A stretch of 64,000 nt of DNA, from contig NZ_JACHXM010000016.1 in NCBI RefSeq assembly GCF_014192055.1, positions 1-64,000 of the forward strand. The letters run 5' to 3'. Made by a program: the position numbers and the translations under genes. The number at the start of each line of letters is the position of its first letter. Position 1 is the stretch's first letter. Below are positions 37,903 through 47,050 of the stretch, piece after piece. This DNA is from Halomonas organivorans (GTDB lineage Bacteria > Pseudomonadota > Gammaproteobacteria > Pseudomonadales > Halomonadaceae). The notes below the pieces were generated by a model that had not been told where the DNA came from, made no database searches, and worked only from the letters and a program-made list of their open reading frames with translations.

Positions 37903-39069
37903 TTACTGAAGCGATTCGATGACGCCGTCGGCCAGCAGCCGGCGGGCGACGATCAGCCGCATGATCTCGTTGGTCCCCTCGAGGATCTGGTGGACCCGAG
38001 TGTCGCGCACCAACCGCTCCAGGGGATATTCGCGGATATAACCATAGCCGCCGTGCAGTTGCAGGGCCTCGTTGCAAACGTTGAAGCCCATGTCGGTGGC
38101 GAAGCGCTTGGCCATGGCGCAATGCGCGGTGGCTTCGGGATCGCCCTGGTCGAGCCGCCAGGCGGCATGGCGCACCATCAGCCGGGCCGCCGTGAGTTCG
38201 CTGGCCATGTCGGCGAGCTTGAACTGCAGGGCCTGGAAGCTCGCCAGCTCGCGGCCGAACTGCTTGCGCTCGGCCATGTAGTCGCGCGACAGGGTCAGCG
38301 CCTGCTGGGCGGCCCCCAGCGAACAGCTGGCGATGTTCAGGCGACCGCCGTCGAGCCCCTTCATGGCGAACCTGAAGCCCTCGCCCTCATCACCAAGGCG
38401 GTTGCCCACCGGCACCCGCACCCCATCGAAGCTGATCAGGCAGGTCGGCTGGCTCTTCCAGCCCATCTTCTCTTCCTTCTTGCCGACCACCACGCCTTCG
38501 GCATCGGCCGGCACCAGGATCGCCGAGACGCCAGCGGCGCCGCTGTCCGGTTCGCCGGTGCGCGCCATCACCACCAGCACGTCGGTGGCACCGGCCCCGG
38601 AGATGAACATCTTCGAGCCGCTGATGACGTATTCGTCGCCTTCCCTGACCGCCCGGGTCTTGAGGCTGGCGGCATCCGAACCGGCGCCCGGCTCGGTAAG
38701 ACAGTAGGAGCCCAGGGCATCACCGGCTATCATGGCCGGGACATAGCGCTCGCGCAGGGCATCGCTGCCCCAGCTGGCGACCATCCAGGTCACCATGTTG
38801 TGAATGGTCAGGTAGGCGGTGGTGGCGATGCAGCCCTGGGCAAGCTGCTCGAAGATCAGCGACGCATCGAGACGCGACAGGCCCAGGCCGCCCTGCGCCT
38901 CCGGTGTGTAGATGCCGAGGAAGCCGGCCTCGCCGGCGCGGCGGATCACGTCAACCGGGAAATGGCTCCGCGCGTCCCAGTCGGCGGCGTGCTCGGCCAG
39001 CTCGACCCGGGCGAAATCGGCGGCGGCATCGGCCAGCGCCTTCTGGTCATCGGTGAGCGCAAAATCCAT
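37903..39069 (-). CDS. Acyl-CoA dehydrogenase, probably isobutyryl-CoA specific
   Basis: 388-residue flavoprotein oxidising an acyl-CoA to the 2-enoyl-CoA. Typical motifs are CLTEPGAGSDAASLKT (FAD binding), MGWKSQPTCLISFD and the C-terminal catalytic glutamate in QILEGTNEIMRLIVARRL. Its place upstream of HIBCH and mmsB and downstream of a LiuR-type operator points to isobutyryl-CoA in valine catabolism. First gene of the minus-strand cluster. The enoyl-CoA hydratase and methylmalonate-semialdehyde dehydrogenase steps are not in this window. Confidence 0.92.
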   Translation of the reverse strand: MDFALTDDQKALADAAADFARVELAEHAADWDARSHFPVDVIRRAGEAGFLGIYTPEAQGGLGLSRLDASLIFEQLAQGCIATTAYLTIHNMVTWMVASWGSDALRERYVPAMIAGDALGSYCLTEPGAGSDAASLKTRAVREGDEYVISGSKMFISGAGATDVLVVMARTGEPDSGAAGVSAILVPADAEGVVVGKKEEKMGWKSQPTCLISFDGVRVPVGNRLGDEGEGFRFAMKGLDGGRLNIASCSLGAAQQALTLSRDYMAERKQFGRELASFQALQFKLADMASELTAARLMVRHAAWRLDQGDPEATAHCAMAKRFATDMGFNVCNEALQLHGGYGYIREYPLERLVRDTRVHQILEGTNEIMRLIVARRLLADGVIESLQ

Positions 39070-39216
39070 GGGAACCTCTCGTCATACGGCTTGGGAGAAC
39101 GGGATCCGGGTCGGTCGCCGGCCGGCCGCGCCACACGGGCGATCGCCAACCGGCCACGACAACCAACCTAGCACTTGCTTGGTTTATCCCATATCACCCC
39201 ATGGTCGAACAAGCAC

Positions 39217-39232
39217 TTTACGTTAACGTAAA
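39217..39232. promoter_or_regulatory. LiuR-type operator palindrome
   Basis: TTTACGTTAACGTAAA is a perfect 16-bp palindrome between the divergent acyl-CoA dehydrogenase and MerR genes. It resembles the described LiuR motif (TTGACGTTAACGTCAA class) of proteobacterial branched-chain amino-acid regulons. Confidence 0.8.
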
Positions 39233-39300
39233 CCTCGTCTAGGGTTTCCTGACGAGGTGGGAAACCGCCGGCGGACCACCCGGCTACAGGAATGATCGTC

Positions 39301-39744
39301 ATGAGTCGAACCTCATCACAGGCCCCGGAAGCCAGTTCGGACGCCCTGCCCCGGCAGCAGCGTACCTACAGCATCGGCGAGCTGGCGAAAATGTTCGAGG
39401 TGACGCCGCGCACCATTCGCTTCTACGAACAGGAAGGACTGCTGGCGCCGAGCCGGCAAGGCCAGAAGCGTATCTACCGCGAGAAGGACCGCGTGCGCCT
39501 CAAGCTGACGCTGCGCGGGAAGCGTCTGGGCTTCTCGCTGGCCGAAATCCGGGAAGTGGTGATGATGTACGACGCCATGCCCGACGGAAACGCGCGCCAG
39601 CTGAAACGCCTGCTGGAAATCCTCAAGGAGAAGCGCGCCGATCTTGAGCAGCAGCTCGAGGACATCCGCCTGATGCGCATGGAGATCGACGACGTGGATC
39701 AGCGGGCGCGAGAGGTGTTGCGCCATCTGGACCAGGAAGACTGA
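39301..39744 (+). CDS. liuR: MerR-family regulator, LiuR-like
   Basis: 147-residue MerR regulator: [26 protein letters not shown] winged helix-turn-helix, then a long dimerisation helix ([22 protein letters not shown]). There is no cysteine-rich metal site, so it is not a metal sensor. LiuR relatives control leucine/isovalerate and valine degradation in response to acyl-CoA intermediates. The palindrome in its promoter region, shared with the divergent acyl-CoA dehydrogenase gene, supports this. The ATG at 39301 is preferred because AGGA lies nine bases before it; an ATG at 39292 has no space for a ribosome-binding site. Confidence 0.85.
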   Translation: MSRTSSQAPEASSDALPRQQRTYSIGELAKMFEVTPRTIRFYEQEGLLAPSRQGQKRIYREKDRVRLKLTLRGKRLGFSLAEIREVVMMYDAMPDGNARQLKRLLEILKEKRADLEQQLEDIRLMRMEIDDVDQRAREVLRHLDQED

Positions 39745-39746
39745 AA

Positions 39747-39785
39747 GCATCGAGCGACGTTCCTGCAAGCAGCGTCGCTCGATGC
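39747..39785. terminator. Hairpin after liuR
   Basis: A perfect 13-bp inverted repeat (GCATCGAGCGACG / CGTCGCTCGATGC) right after the liuR stop, without a T tract. It may terminate or attenuate transcription into the acyl-CoA synthetase gene 70 bp further on. Confidence 0.55.
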
Positions 39786-39854
39786 CGGCCGGGCCGTGAT
39801 CCCCGGGGCGCGCACCCCGCTCCCTGCGTTCATGCCACAACAACGAGAGCCACC

Positions 39855-41546
39855 ATGTCACGCCTAACCCGTCACAACAGCTACGTCAGCGGCATCAGCG
39901 ACACCCCCCTGAAGGGACAGACCATCGGCGACTGCTTCGACGACACCGTCGCCCGTTTTCCCGACCATGACGCCCTGATAAGCCGCCACCAGGGACTGCG
40001 CTACAGCTGGAGCACCCTGCAGGACGCGGTAGACCGGGCGGCCCGCGCGCTGCTGGCGCTGGGCGTCGCCAAGGGAGATCGGGTCGGCATCTGGTCGCCG
40101 AACTGCGCCGAGTGGACCATCACCCAGTTCGCCACCGCCAAGCTTGGCGCCATTCTGGTCAACATCAACCCAAGCTATCGCACCCACGAGCTGGAATATG
40201 CCCTCAAGCAATCGGGCACCTCCACGCTCATCCTGCAAGGTGCCTTCAAGACGTCCGATTACGTCGCCACCCTGGCCGAACTGGTGCCGGAGCTTAGCGA
40301 GGGCACACCGGCCCACGTCGACAGCCCCGTACTGCCGGACCTCGAGCGCGTGATCTGCCTCGACGCCGAGCGTGCCCTACCGGGCATGTATACCTGGGAA
40401 GGGATGCTCGCCTACGCCGACGAAGTGCCCGCTTCGCGGCTGGCCGAGGTGCAGGCCGGGCTGCAGTTCGACGAACCGATCAATATCCAGTACACCTCGG
40501 GCACCACCGGTGCACCCAAGGGCGCTACCCTCTCGCACCACAACATCCTCAACAACGGTTTCTTCGTGGCGCGTACCATGGGCCTCAGCGAGGCCGATCG
40601 CATGGTGATCCCGGTGCCGCTCTATCACTGCTTCGGCATGGTGATGGGTAACCTGGGCTGCATGACCCACGGCGCGGCGATGATCTACCCGGGCGACGGT
40701 TTCGACCCCCATGCCACCCTGCAGAGCGTTGCCGAAGAGCGCGCCACCGCCCTCTACGGCGTACCGACCATGTTCATCGCCGAGCTGGAGCATCCAGAGT
40801 TCGAGACGTTCGATCTCTCCAGCCTGCGCACCGGCGTCATGGCCGGTTCCATCTGCCCCATCGAGGTGATGCGTCGGGTCATCGACCAGATGCACATGGA
40901 AGGGGTCACCATCTGCTATGGCATGACCGAGACCAGCCCGGTCAGCCTGCAGACCCAGACCGACGCGCCGCTGGACAAGCGAGTGACCACGGTGGGCACC
41001 ATTCACCCCCACCTGGAGGTCAAGCTGGTCAGCCCGGACAGCGGTGCGGTGGTACCACGAGGCGAGACCGGCGAACTGTGCACCCGCGGCTACAGCGTGA
41101 TGCTGGGTTACTGGAACAACGAAGAAGCCACCGACAAGGCCATCGACTCGGCCGGTTGGATGCACACCGGCGACCTGGCGACCATGGATGACGAGGGCTA
41201 CGTGGCCATCGTGGGACGCATCAAGGACATGATCATCCGCGGCGGCGAGAACATCTACCCCCGCGAGATCGAGGACTTTCTGTACACTCATCCGGCGATC
41301 TCCGACGTGCAGGTGATCGGCGTGCCCGACGAAAAGTACGGCGAGGAGGTCATGGCCTGGGTCAAGCTCAGCGACGGAGAAGCGCTCGACGAAGAGGCCC
41401 TCAAGGCCTTCTGCCAGGGCAGGATCGCCCACTACAAGGTCCCCCGCTACGTGAAGTTCGTCGACGAGTTTCCGATGACCGTTACCGGCAAGATCCAGAA
41501 GTTCAAGATGCGCGAGGAAGCCACCCACGAGCTAGGGCTGGACTGA
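39855..41546 (+). CDS. AMP-binding acyl-CoA synthetase
   Basis: 563-residue ligase activating a carboxylic acid to its CoA ester through an acyl-adenylate. The ATP-binding motif [19 protein letters not shown], the [12 protein letters not shown] hinge region and the C-terminal catalytic lysine in [13 protein letters not shown] are intact. Medium/long-chain or branched-chain substrates are plausible. The position after liuR suggests a role in branched-chain amino-acid or isoprenoid acid degradation, but the substrate is not determined. Confidence 0.9.
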   Translation: MSRLTRHNSYVSGISDTPLKGQTIGDCFDDTVARFPDHDALISRHQGLRYSWSTLQDAVDRAARALLALGVAKGDRVGIWSPNCAEWTITQFATAKLGAILVNINPSYRTHELEYALKQSGTSTLILQGAFKTSDYVATLAELVPELSEGTPAHVDSPVLPDLERVICLDAERALPGMYTWEGMLAYADEVPASRLAEVQAGLQFDEPINIQYTSGTTGAPKGATLSHHNILNNGFFVARTMGLSEADRMVIPVPLYHCFGMVMGNLGCMTHGAAMIYPGDGFDPHATLQSVAEERATALYGVPTMFIAELEHPEFETFDLSSLRTGVMAGSICPIEVMRRVIDQMHMEGVTICYGMTETSPVSLQTQTDAPLDKRVTTVGTIHPHLEVKLVSPDSGAVVPRGETGELCTRGYSVMLGYWNNEEATDKAIDSAGWMHTGDLATMDDEGYVAIVGRIKDMIIRGGENIYPREIEDFLYTHPAISDVQVIGVPDEKYGEEVMAWVKLSDGEALDEEALKAFCQGRIAHYKVPRYVKFVDEFPMTVTGKIQKFKMREEATHELGLD

Positions 41547-41625
41547 GCCTCCCGGCGGCTCGGCAGAAATTGCATTGTGGGGCCTTATCGCGATTGAATA
41601 GCCTCTCCTCATTCGGGAATGGCGC

Positions 41626-41931
41626 ATGACCTCACTGGCCTGGACACCGCACTCTTGCCGCTTGTGGCAGCGCCTGCTGGCGCTGCTGCTGGTCATGACG
41701 TTGGCCATCGCTTCCCTCTCCAGCCATGCCTCCACCGAGGCCTGTCAGGCCGAGTGTGCCACGTTCCAGCTCGACTCGCCCGACTCTGGCGACGCCTGCG
41801 GCACGGCCTGTGCCGCGCCCGTCGCGTCCCGGTTTCCGGCGGCAGTGGCCTCTCGCGGCCTGACCGCCGCCGTGGTCACCCTCGCCAGTGACCACGTGCC
41901 CCAGCCGCCACGACGCCCTCCAAGATCCTGA
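41626..41931 (+). CDS. Small exported cysteine-containing protein, CopL-like
   Basis: 101-residue protein with a Sec-type signal peptide (RLLALLLVMTLAIASLSSHAS) and four cysteines in the short mature part (EACQAEC, DACGTAC), ending in PQPPRRPPRS. Size, cysteines and the proline-arginine end recall CopL-type metal-related leader proteins, but the resemblance is weak. It lies 83 bp upstream of a small membrane protein and a DUF411 gene in the same direction and next to a copA remnant, so a metal-response role is possible. Confidence 0.5.
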   Translation: MTSLAWTPHSCRLWQRLLALLLVMTLAIASLSSHASTEACQAECATFQLDSPDSGDACGTACAAPVASRFPAAVASRGLTAAVVTLASDHVPQPPRRPPRS

Positions 41932-42013
41932 CGACTCCCCGGGCCCATGCCCGCCATCCAACGCGTTTCGCATCCACCCGCCGTTGACGGCAACGGCGCC
42001 AGGGAGTCGCACC

Positions 42014-42157
42014 ATGTTGATCGACTGTTTCGCCACCATGGATCACATGGGATGGCCAGGCTGGCTGATGCCGCCGGCCGTCCTGCTGCTGCTGGGGCTC
42101 GGTATCGCCGCCCTCATCAAATACTTGTTCACGACCCACAAGGGAGATCGCTCATGA
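42014..42157 (+). CDS. 47-residue membrane protein upstream of DUF411 gene
   Basis: A very short gene: MLIDCFATMDHMGW, then one hydrophobic helix (MPPAVLLLLGLGIAALIKYLF) and a basic tail. AGGGAG lies six bases before the ATG, and the stop overlaps the next start as ATGA, so the gene looks genuinely translated and coupled. The Met/His/Cys-containing N-terminus could bind copper. No named family recognised. Confidence 0.6.
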   Translation: MLIDCFATMDHMGWPGWLMPPAVLLLLGLGIAALIKYLFTTHKGDRS

Positions 42158-42594
42158 GACCCGCCTTTCCCCACCTGCTGCTGTTTGCCGGCCTGCTGCT
42201 GGGGGCCGGCACCGCGCAGGCCGCCCTGCCGGACACCGCTATCCTCTACAAGAATCCCCAGTGCGGCTGCTGCGACGGCTATGCCCGCCACCTCGAGCAA
42301 TTGGGCATCGACGTTACCATCGTCGACGACCGTGAACTCGGCGAGGTAAAGCAAGCCGCCGGCGTTCCCTACGGGCAAGGTTCCTGCCATACCGTCGAGA
42401 TCGGCGACTACGTGATCGAGGGCCATGTCCCGATGGCCGCGTTGAAAGCGCTGTTCGAGCAACACCCCGACACCGACGGCATCGGCCTGGCGGGCATGCC
42501 GAGCGGCACTCCCGGCATGCCGGGACCGCAGCACGCCCCCTATGAGGTCTACCAGTTCCGCGACCATCAAGCGTCGCCGTTCATGACGCTGTAA
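42154..42594 (+). CDS. DUF411 metal-binding periplasmic protein
   Basis: 146 residues. Signal peptide (LLLFAGLLLGAGTAQA), then a thioredoxin-like DUF411 domain starting ILYKNPQCGCCDGYARHLEQ with a CGCC cysteine motif, a later single cysteine in GQGSCHTVEI and the conserved GHVPMAALKAL. DUF411 proteins are often found in copper and other metal-resistance clusters. The gene is translationally coupled to the small membrane protein upstream. Confidence 0.88.
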   Translation: MRPAFPHLLLFAGLLLGAGTAQAALPDTAILYKNPQCGCCDGYARHLEQLGIDVTIVDDRELGEVKQAAGVPYGQGSCHTVEIGDYVIEGHVPMAALKALFEQHPDTDGIGLAGMPSGTPGMPGPQHAPYEVYQFRDHQASPFMTL

Positions 42595-42806
42595 AGACTC
42601 TCGATCACCAACGCACCGCCGGCGCCCCCAGGGCGCCGGCTTTCATGCATGACCCCTGCCCGGCCCTCGCCTGCGTAGCGCGCCTCGGCCCCGACGTCTC
42701 GTTCCCGCCATGGGCCCCGTTTACTGATCCCGATCCACAAGACGTGCCGACAGCCAGCCATTTTCCCGCTTGGCTTGACCCTTGGGTTACCCCGGAGTCT
42801 TAAGCT

Positions 42807-43087
42807 ATGTGGAACTCCCGGCGATCAATGCCGGCCAGCACCGAATGGACCTGCCCGATGCATCCGGAGATAGTGCGTGACGCCCCCGGCGAATGCCCCA
42901 AGTGCGGCATGGCCCTGGAACCGCGCCATGATGGACGCCGAGGCCCTGCGTGCCGATCGCCGCCGGCGTGCTCTATCCCACCTTCGGGATTCTGCTGTCG
43001 CCAATCATTGCCGCTGCGGCCATGTCATTCAGCTCGGTGTCGGTGGTGGGCAACGCCCTGCGCCTGCGCCGGGCGAGGATCTGGTGA
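42807..43087 (+). pseudogene. copA: copA copper-ATPase remnant with large internal deletion
   Basis: The first 35 or so codons encode a heavy-metal-binding domain typical of some CopA proteins ([28 protein letters not shown]). The frame is then lost near 42945. From 42950 another frame encodes the classic CopA C-terminus ([36 protein letters not shown]) and ends at 43087. Some 650 residues, including all catalytic motifs, are missing. It is a deletion remnant, not a functional pump. Confidence 0.85.
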
Positions 43088-43190
43088 TGCATGCCAACAC
43101 GAATGGAGAGTATTTCGCATGTCGAAACATCAAGGACAATGCTAACCAGGAACCCTGGAGCTGCCACTGATGCCAACGCCGACATGACAA

Positions 43191-43217
43191 GACCCCGCGG
43201 GCCTGGCCCGCGGGGTC
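43191..43217. terminator. GC-rich hairpin between copA remnant and hpt
   Basis: A 12-13-bp inverted repeat (GACCCCGCGGGCC / GGCCCGCGGGGTC) with a very short loop, 35 bp beyond the hpt stop. No strong T tract, but a plausible terminator for hpt. Confidence 0.6.
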
Positions 43218-43251
43218 ATGGTATCGGCTCCCGGCGAATGGCAGCGTCTGG

Positions 43252-43830
43252 TTACAGCCCCTTCGGCGCGAAGATCCCCGGTGCGTTACGCCAGTAGCCC
43301 TGGTAGTCCATGCCGAAGCCGAAGACATAGCGGTCCACCACCTCGAGGCTGCAGTAGTCGGCCTTGAGGTCCGGTACGGCCTTGCGATCGTGTCGCTTGT
43401 CGACAAGCACGGCAGTGGAGATGCTGGCGGCACCGGCTTGACGGCAGTAGTCGAGGATAGCGGCCAGGGTCGCCCCTTCATCGAGGATGTCGTCGACGAT
43501 CACCACATGACGATCCGCCATGGGAATCTCGGGCGAGACGCGCCAGAACAGCTCGCCGCCACGGATGCCGCCGCGGTAGCGGGTCGCATGCAGGTAGTCG
43601 ACTTCCAGCGGGAACCCGAGCCGGGTCAGCAGATGGCCCGTCGTGATCAAGCCGCCGTTCATCACGCAGTAGAAGACCGGCAGCTTGTCGCCCAGGTCGC
43701 GGGCGATCTCCTCGGCCATGCGGTCCAGGGCACGCTCCACCTCTGCCTGGCTGATCAGGCAATCGGCAGAATCCATGACCTCACGCATGTCCGCCAGGGA
43801 CGGGAGGGAATCGGCATCGAGTTTGGGCAT
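43252..43830 (-). CDS. hpt: Hypoxanthine-guanine phosphoribosyltransferase
   Basis: 192-residue purine-salvage enzyme joining hypoxanthine or guanine to PRPP. The PRPP-binding loop VVIVDDILDEGATL is intact, with the flexible-loop region LHATRYRGG upstream and VLVDKRHDRK, FGFGMDYQGYWRN downstream. It follows nagZ by 35 bp and is probably co-transcribed with it. Confidence 0.94.
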   Translation of the reverse strand: MPKLDADSLPSLADMREVMDSADCLISQAEVERALDRMAEEIARDLGDKLPVFYCVMNGGLITTGHLLTRLGFPLEVDYLHATRYRGGIRGGELFWRVSPEIPMADRHVVIVDDILDEGATLAAILDYCRQAGAASISTAVLVDKRHDRKAVPDLKADYCSLEVVDRYVFGFGMDYQGYWRNAPGIFAPKGL

Positions 43831-43865
43831 CGGAAGCTCGTCGTGGTTCGAAGTTCAGAGAAACG

Positions 43866-44879
43866 TCAGTCGGCGGCCATCGCCTCGAGGCGTGCATGCA
43901 CACGGCGCCACCGGGACAGCGCCCCGAGGGCATCGAGCTCGGGACGGGCGCGCCCGTAGCGCAGCTTGGCAGCACGCTTGCTGGCACGCCCCTCGCAGGC
44001 GGCCACGACCTCGAGTGCCGCGGCACGATCGTTGCACACCAGCAACATGTCGCATCCGGCTTCTAGGGCCTGACGAGCTCGCTCGGCGGGCGCGCCGGCG
44101 GTACGGGCCCCCGCCATGCTGAGATCGTCGGAGAAGATGGCGCCCTTGAAACCCAGCGACTCGCGAAGCATGCCCAGCCAGGCCGGGGAGAACCCCGCCG
44201 GCCGATGATCGAACGCCGGATACACCACATGCGCCGGCATCACGCCCCCCAGGCGAGACGACAGCGCATCGAAGGGTATCAGGTCGCGCTTGCGCAGCGC
44301 CTCGAGCGGACGCTCGTCCACCGGCAGCTCGTGGTGGGAATCCGCGGCCACGCCTCCATGGCCGGGAAAGTGCTTTCCCACCGCCGCCATGCCGGCCTCG
44401 TTGAGTCCCTCGATGAAGGCACCGGCCAGAGTGGTCACGATCTCGGGATCGCCACCGAAACTGCGATCACCGATCACCGTGGAGTGTCCGGCATCGACGT
44501 CGAGCACCGGGGCAAAGCTGAGATCCAACCCGCAGGCTGCCATCTCCATGCCGAGCAGCCAGCCGGTATCCTGACACAGGCGTCGGGCGACTTCGGGCGC
44601 GGCCAGATACTCGCGGCCCAACCGCGACATGGCGGGCAGCCGGGTAACTCCCTCGCGCAGGCGCTGAACGCGCCCACCCTCCTGGTCGATAGCCAGCAGC
44701 AGGTCCGAACGCACCTCGCGAATCGACCGGCACAGCTCGCGCACCTGGGCGGCATTCTCGACATTGCGGGCGAACAGGATCACGCCGCCAACTGCCGGCT
44801 GTACCAGCAGCTCACGCTCCTCGTCACGCAACCGAGGCCCTTCCAGGTCCAGCATCACCGGTCCAAGCGTCTGGGTCAT
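43866..44879 (-). CDS. nagZ: Beta-N-acetylhexosaminidase (peptidoglycan recycling)
   Basis: 337-residue cytoplasmic family 3 glycosidase removing N-acetylglucosamine from anhydromuropeptides. Motifs are GGVILFARNVENAAQ, AIDQEGGRVQRLRE, GKHFPGHGGVAADSHHELP (with the catalytic Asp-His loop) and IFSDDLSMAGA (nucleophile Asp). Its activity generates inducers of AmpC-type beta-lactamases in relatives. Divergent from pilD. Confidence 0.95.
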   Translation of the reverse strand: MTQTLGPVMLDLEGPRLRDEERELLVQPAVGGVILFARNVENAAQVRELCRSIREVRSDLLLAIDQEGGRVQRLREGVTRLPAMSRLGREYLAAPEVARRLCQDTGWLLGMEMAACGLDLSFAPVLDVDAGHSTVIGDRSFGGDPEIVTTLAGAFIEGLNEAGMAAVGKHFPGHGGVAADSHHELPVDERPLEALRKRDLIPFDALSSRLGGVMPAHVVYPAFDHRPAGFSPAWLGMLRESLGFKGAIFSDDLSMAGARTAGAPAERARQALEAGCDMLLVCNDRAAALEVVAACEGRASKRAAKLRYGRARPELDALGALSRWRRVHARLEAMAAD

Positions 44880-45212
44880 GATCGCCTTCCTGACGGATGA
44901 AGGGGGGCGATTCTAGACCAAAGACACCTGTTGCGACAGCCCACGCCCCCGTCGAACTTCCAGGACCATGGTAGCGCGCTTTCGCACCATGAGCGACGAA
45001 CGGCGTTGGCATCCTGCCTGACAGGCGTCGGAAAGAGGTGACTCATCGTGGCAGATGCCTGGATCTCAAGTGGGCGAACCAGAGCGCCCTTCACTTCCCG
45101 GCCTGTCGTCGCGCGACGCAATGCGCCAGCGTCTCACACCCGTCACCCCGGACAAGCCGGCGTCTGGACCGTAGAATGGACACCGACACTCTTCGTGAAT
45201 CAGGAGCGCCTC
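44880..45212. other. Divergent intergenic region nagZ / pilD
   Basis: 333 bp that should hold the promoters of nagZ-hpt (minus) and pilD-coaE (plus). The pilD frame is open through much of it (from 45048), but that stretch lacks family homology. No operator recognised. Confidence 0.5.
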
Positions 45213-46064
45213 TTGCCCGTCGACTTGCCCTCTCAGCTGCTTTGGCCGCTGGCGGCCTTCATCGGCCTGTGTCTCGGCAGCTTTCTCAACGTGGTGATCA
45301 CGCGCCTGCCGGTCATGCTGATGCGCGAGTGGCGCGCCGAGGCGCGGGAGGCCCTGGAACTGGAGACCGAGACGACGCCGGCTTTCAACATGGTCACGCC
45401 TCGCTCACTGTGTCCGCGCTGCGAGACGCCGATCGCCTGGCACGACAACCTGCCAGTGCTCGGCTGGCTGAAACGACGCGGGCGCTGCGCCCACTGCCAC
45501 ACCCGCATCAGCCCGCAATACCCGCTGGTGGAACTGGCAGGCGCCCTGCTGACCCTGGCGGTGACGGCCCTGTTCGGTCCTACCCTAGAGGGTGTCTTCA
45601 TCCTCGCCGCGTGCCTGAGCCTCTTGGCCATGGCGGTCATCGACCTGCGCACTCAGCTACTCCCGGACATGCTGACGCTCCCCCTGCTGTGGGCCGGGCT
45701 GCTCTATCAGCTACTGTGTCAGCCGCTGCAGTTGCCCAATGCAGTCATCGGCGCCATGGCGGGCTACCTCTCGCTGTGGGGCTTCTATTGGCTGTTCAAG
45801 GCGGTGACCGGCAAGGAGGGCATGGGCTACGGCGACTTCAAGCTGTTTGCGGCGCTGGGCGCCTGGCTGGGCTGGATCTATCTGCCACTGGTGCTGATCC
45901 TGGCCGCTGGTGCCGGCGCGATCGTCGGGGTGGTAGTCCAACTGGCGGTGCCCCGGCTACGCGGTGCTCCCATGCCCTTTGGTCCCTGGCTCGCCGCAGC
46001 CGGCTGGATGGCACTGCTGCTGGGCAAGCCGCTGATGGCGACCTATCTGACCCTGGTGATGTGA
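45213..46064 (+). CDS. pilD: Type IV prepilin peptidase and N-methyltransferase
   Basis: 283-residue inner-membrane aspartyl protease that cleaves the pilin leader after glycine and methylates the new N-terminal phenylalanine. GSFLNVVITRLP, the four-cysteine cytoplasmic zinc site (CPRCETP ... CAHCHTR) and the two catalytic aspartates in AVIDLRTQLLPD and GYGDFKLFAALG are visible. The preferred start is a TTG at 45213 with CAGGAG six bases upstream; a GTG at 45195 is the alternative. It processes the pilin encoded at 18.8 kb. coaE follows one base after the stop. Confidence 0.94.
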   Translation: MPVDLPSQLLWPLAAFIGLCLGSFLNVVITRLPVMLMREWRAEAREALELETETTPAFNMVTPRSLCPRCETPIAWHDNLPVLGWLKRRGRCAHCHTRISPQYPLVELAGALLTLAVTALFGPTLEGVFILAACLSLLAMAVIDLRTQLLPDMLTLPLLWAGLLYQLLCQPLQLPNAVIGAMAGYLSLWGFYWLFKAVTGKEGMGYGDFKLFAALGAWLGWIYLPLVLILAAGAGAIVGVVVQLAVPRLRGAPMPFGPWLAAAGWMALLLGKPLMATYLTLVM

Positions 46065-46065
46065 T

Positions 46066-46689
46066 ATGTCCAATACGACCTTGATCGTCGGCGTCACCGG
46101 CGGCATCGCCTCCGGCAAGTCTACCGTCGCCCGCGCCTTCGCTGCGCTGGGCACTCCCTGGGTGGATGCCGACGACGTGGCCCGCGAGGTAGTCGAGCCC
46201 GGCGAGCCGGCGCTGATCGCCATCGCCGAACGCTATGGCAAGCGCGTACTGCAGCCCGACGGCAGCCTGGATCGTCGTGCGCTGCGCGAGATCGTGTTCG
46301 CCGACCCCAGCGAGCGGCGCTGGCTGGAATCCGTGACCCACCCGCGTATACGCCAGCGGCTGCTGGAGCGGCTGGCCGACTTTCGCACCAGCGACGCCCC
46401 CTATGCGTTGCTGGTCTCGCCCCTGCTGTTCGAGTCAGGGCAGCACGAACTCGTCGACCGCGTGCTGGTCATCGACGTGCCGGAGTCGCTGCAGATCCGC
46501 CGGACCGCCAGCCGCGATGACGTGGACGAAACACAAGCGCGCGCCATCGTCACCGCCCAGATGCCGCGCGACCGACGCCTGGCCCGCGCCGACGACATCC
46601 TCGACAATGACACCGGCCGATCCGGCCTGGCAGCGCGGGTTGCCGAACTGGACCGTCATTACCGGGCGTTGGCGACCGGCGGGCCATGA
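46066..46689 (+). CDS. coaE: Dephospho-CoA kinase
   Basis: 207-residue P-loop kinase for the last step of coenzyme A synthesis. Walker A GVTGGIASGKST is at residues 8-19, with the VDADDVAREVVEPG segment and the lid region (MPRDRRLARADDILDN). Co-transcribed with pilD, the usual arrangement in gammaproteobacteria. Confidence 0.96.
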   Translation: MSNTTLIVGVTGGIASGKSTVARAFAALGTPWVDADDVAREVVEPGEPALIAIAERYGKRVLQPDGSLDRRALREIVFADPSERRWLESVTHPRIRQRLLERLADFRTSDAPYALLVSPLLFESGQHELVDRVLVIDVPESLQIRRTASRDDVDETQARAIVTAQMPRDRRLARADDILDNDTGRSGLAARVAELDRHYRALATGGP

Positions 46690-46815
46690 TGTCCGACAGC
46701 GCGGGCGATCGCCGCCACGCGCAGCCCTCGGGGAAGTGACGCGGATTTGCCCCCGGGACGCGGATTCGCCATCCTTGTCATCATCGAGAACGCCCCAGCC
46801 ACCGAGAGACATTGC

Positions 46816-47046
46816 ATGACCCCAGCCGATTCCGACCGCCCCCTCGAGGTCGCCTGCCCTCAGTGCCGCAAGAAGGTCCGCTGGAGCGAGGACAATCCCT
46901 ACCGCCCCTTCTGCAGCAAGCGATGCCGACTACTCGACCTGGGCGCCTGGGCCGACGAGTCGCATCGAATCGCCGGTGAGCCGTCCATGGACGAGGCCGA
47001 TATCGACGCCTGGCTGGCCCAGGCAGACCGGGATGGCGGCAGTTGA
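46816..47046 (+). CDS. yacG: DNA gyrase inhibitor YacG (zinc protein)
   Basis: 76-residue protein with a four-cysteine zinc site (CPQCRKKV ... [11 protein letters not shown]) and an acidic tail. E. coli YacG binds GyrB and inhibits supercoiling. The ATG at 46816 is chosen because the family begins a few residues before the first CPQC. It lies in the conserved pilD-coaE-yacG order. Confidence 0.93.
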   Translation: MTPADSDRPLEVACPQCRKKVRWSEDNPYRPFCSKRCRLLDLGAWADESHRIAGEPSMDEADIDAWLAQADRDGGS

Positions 47047-47050
47047 AGCG

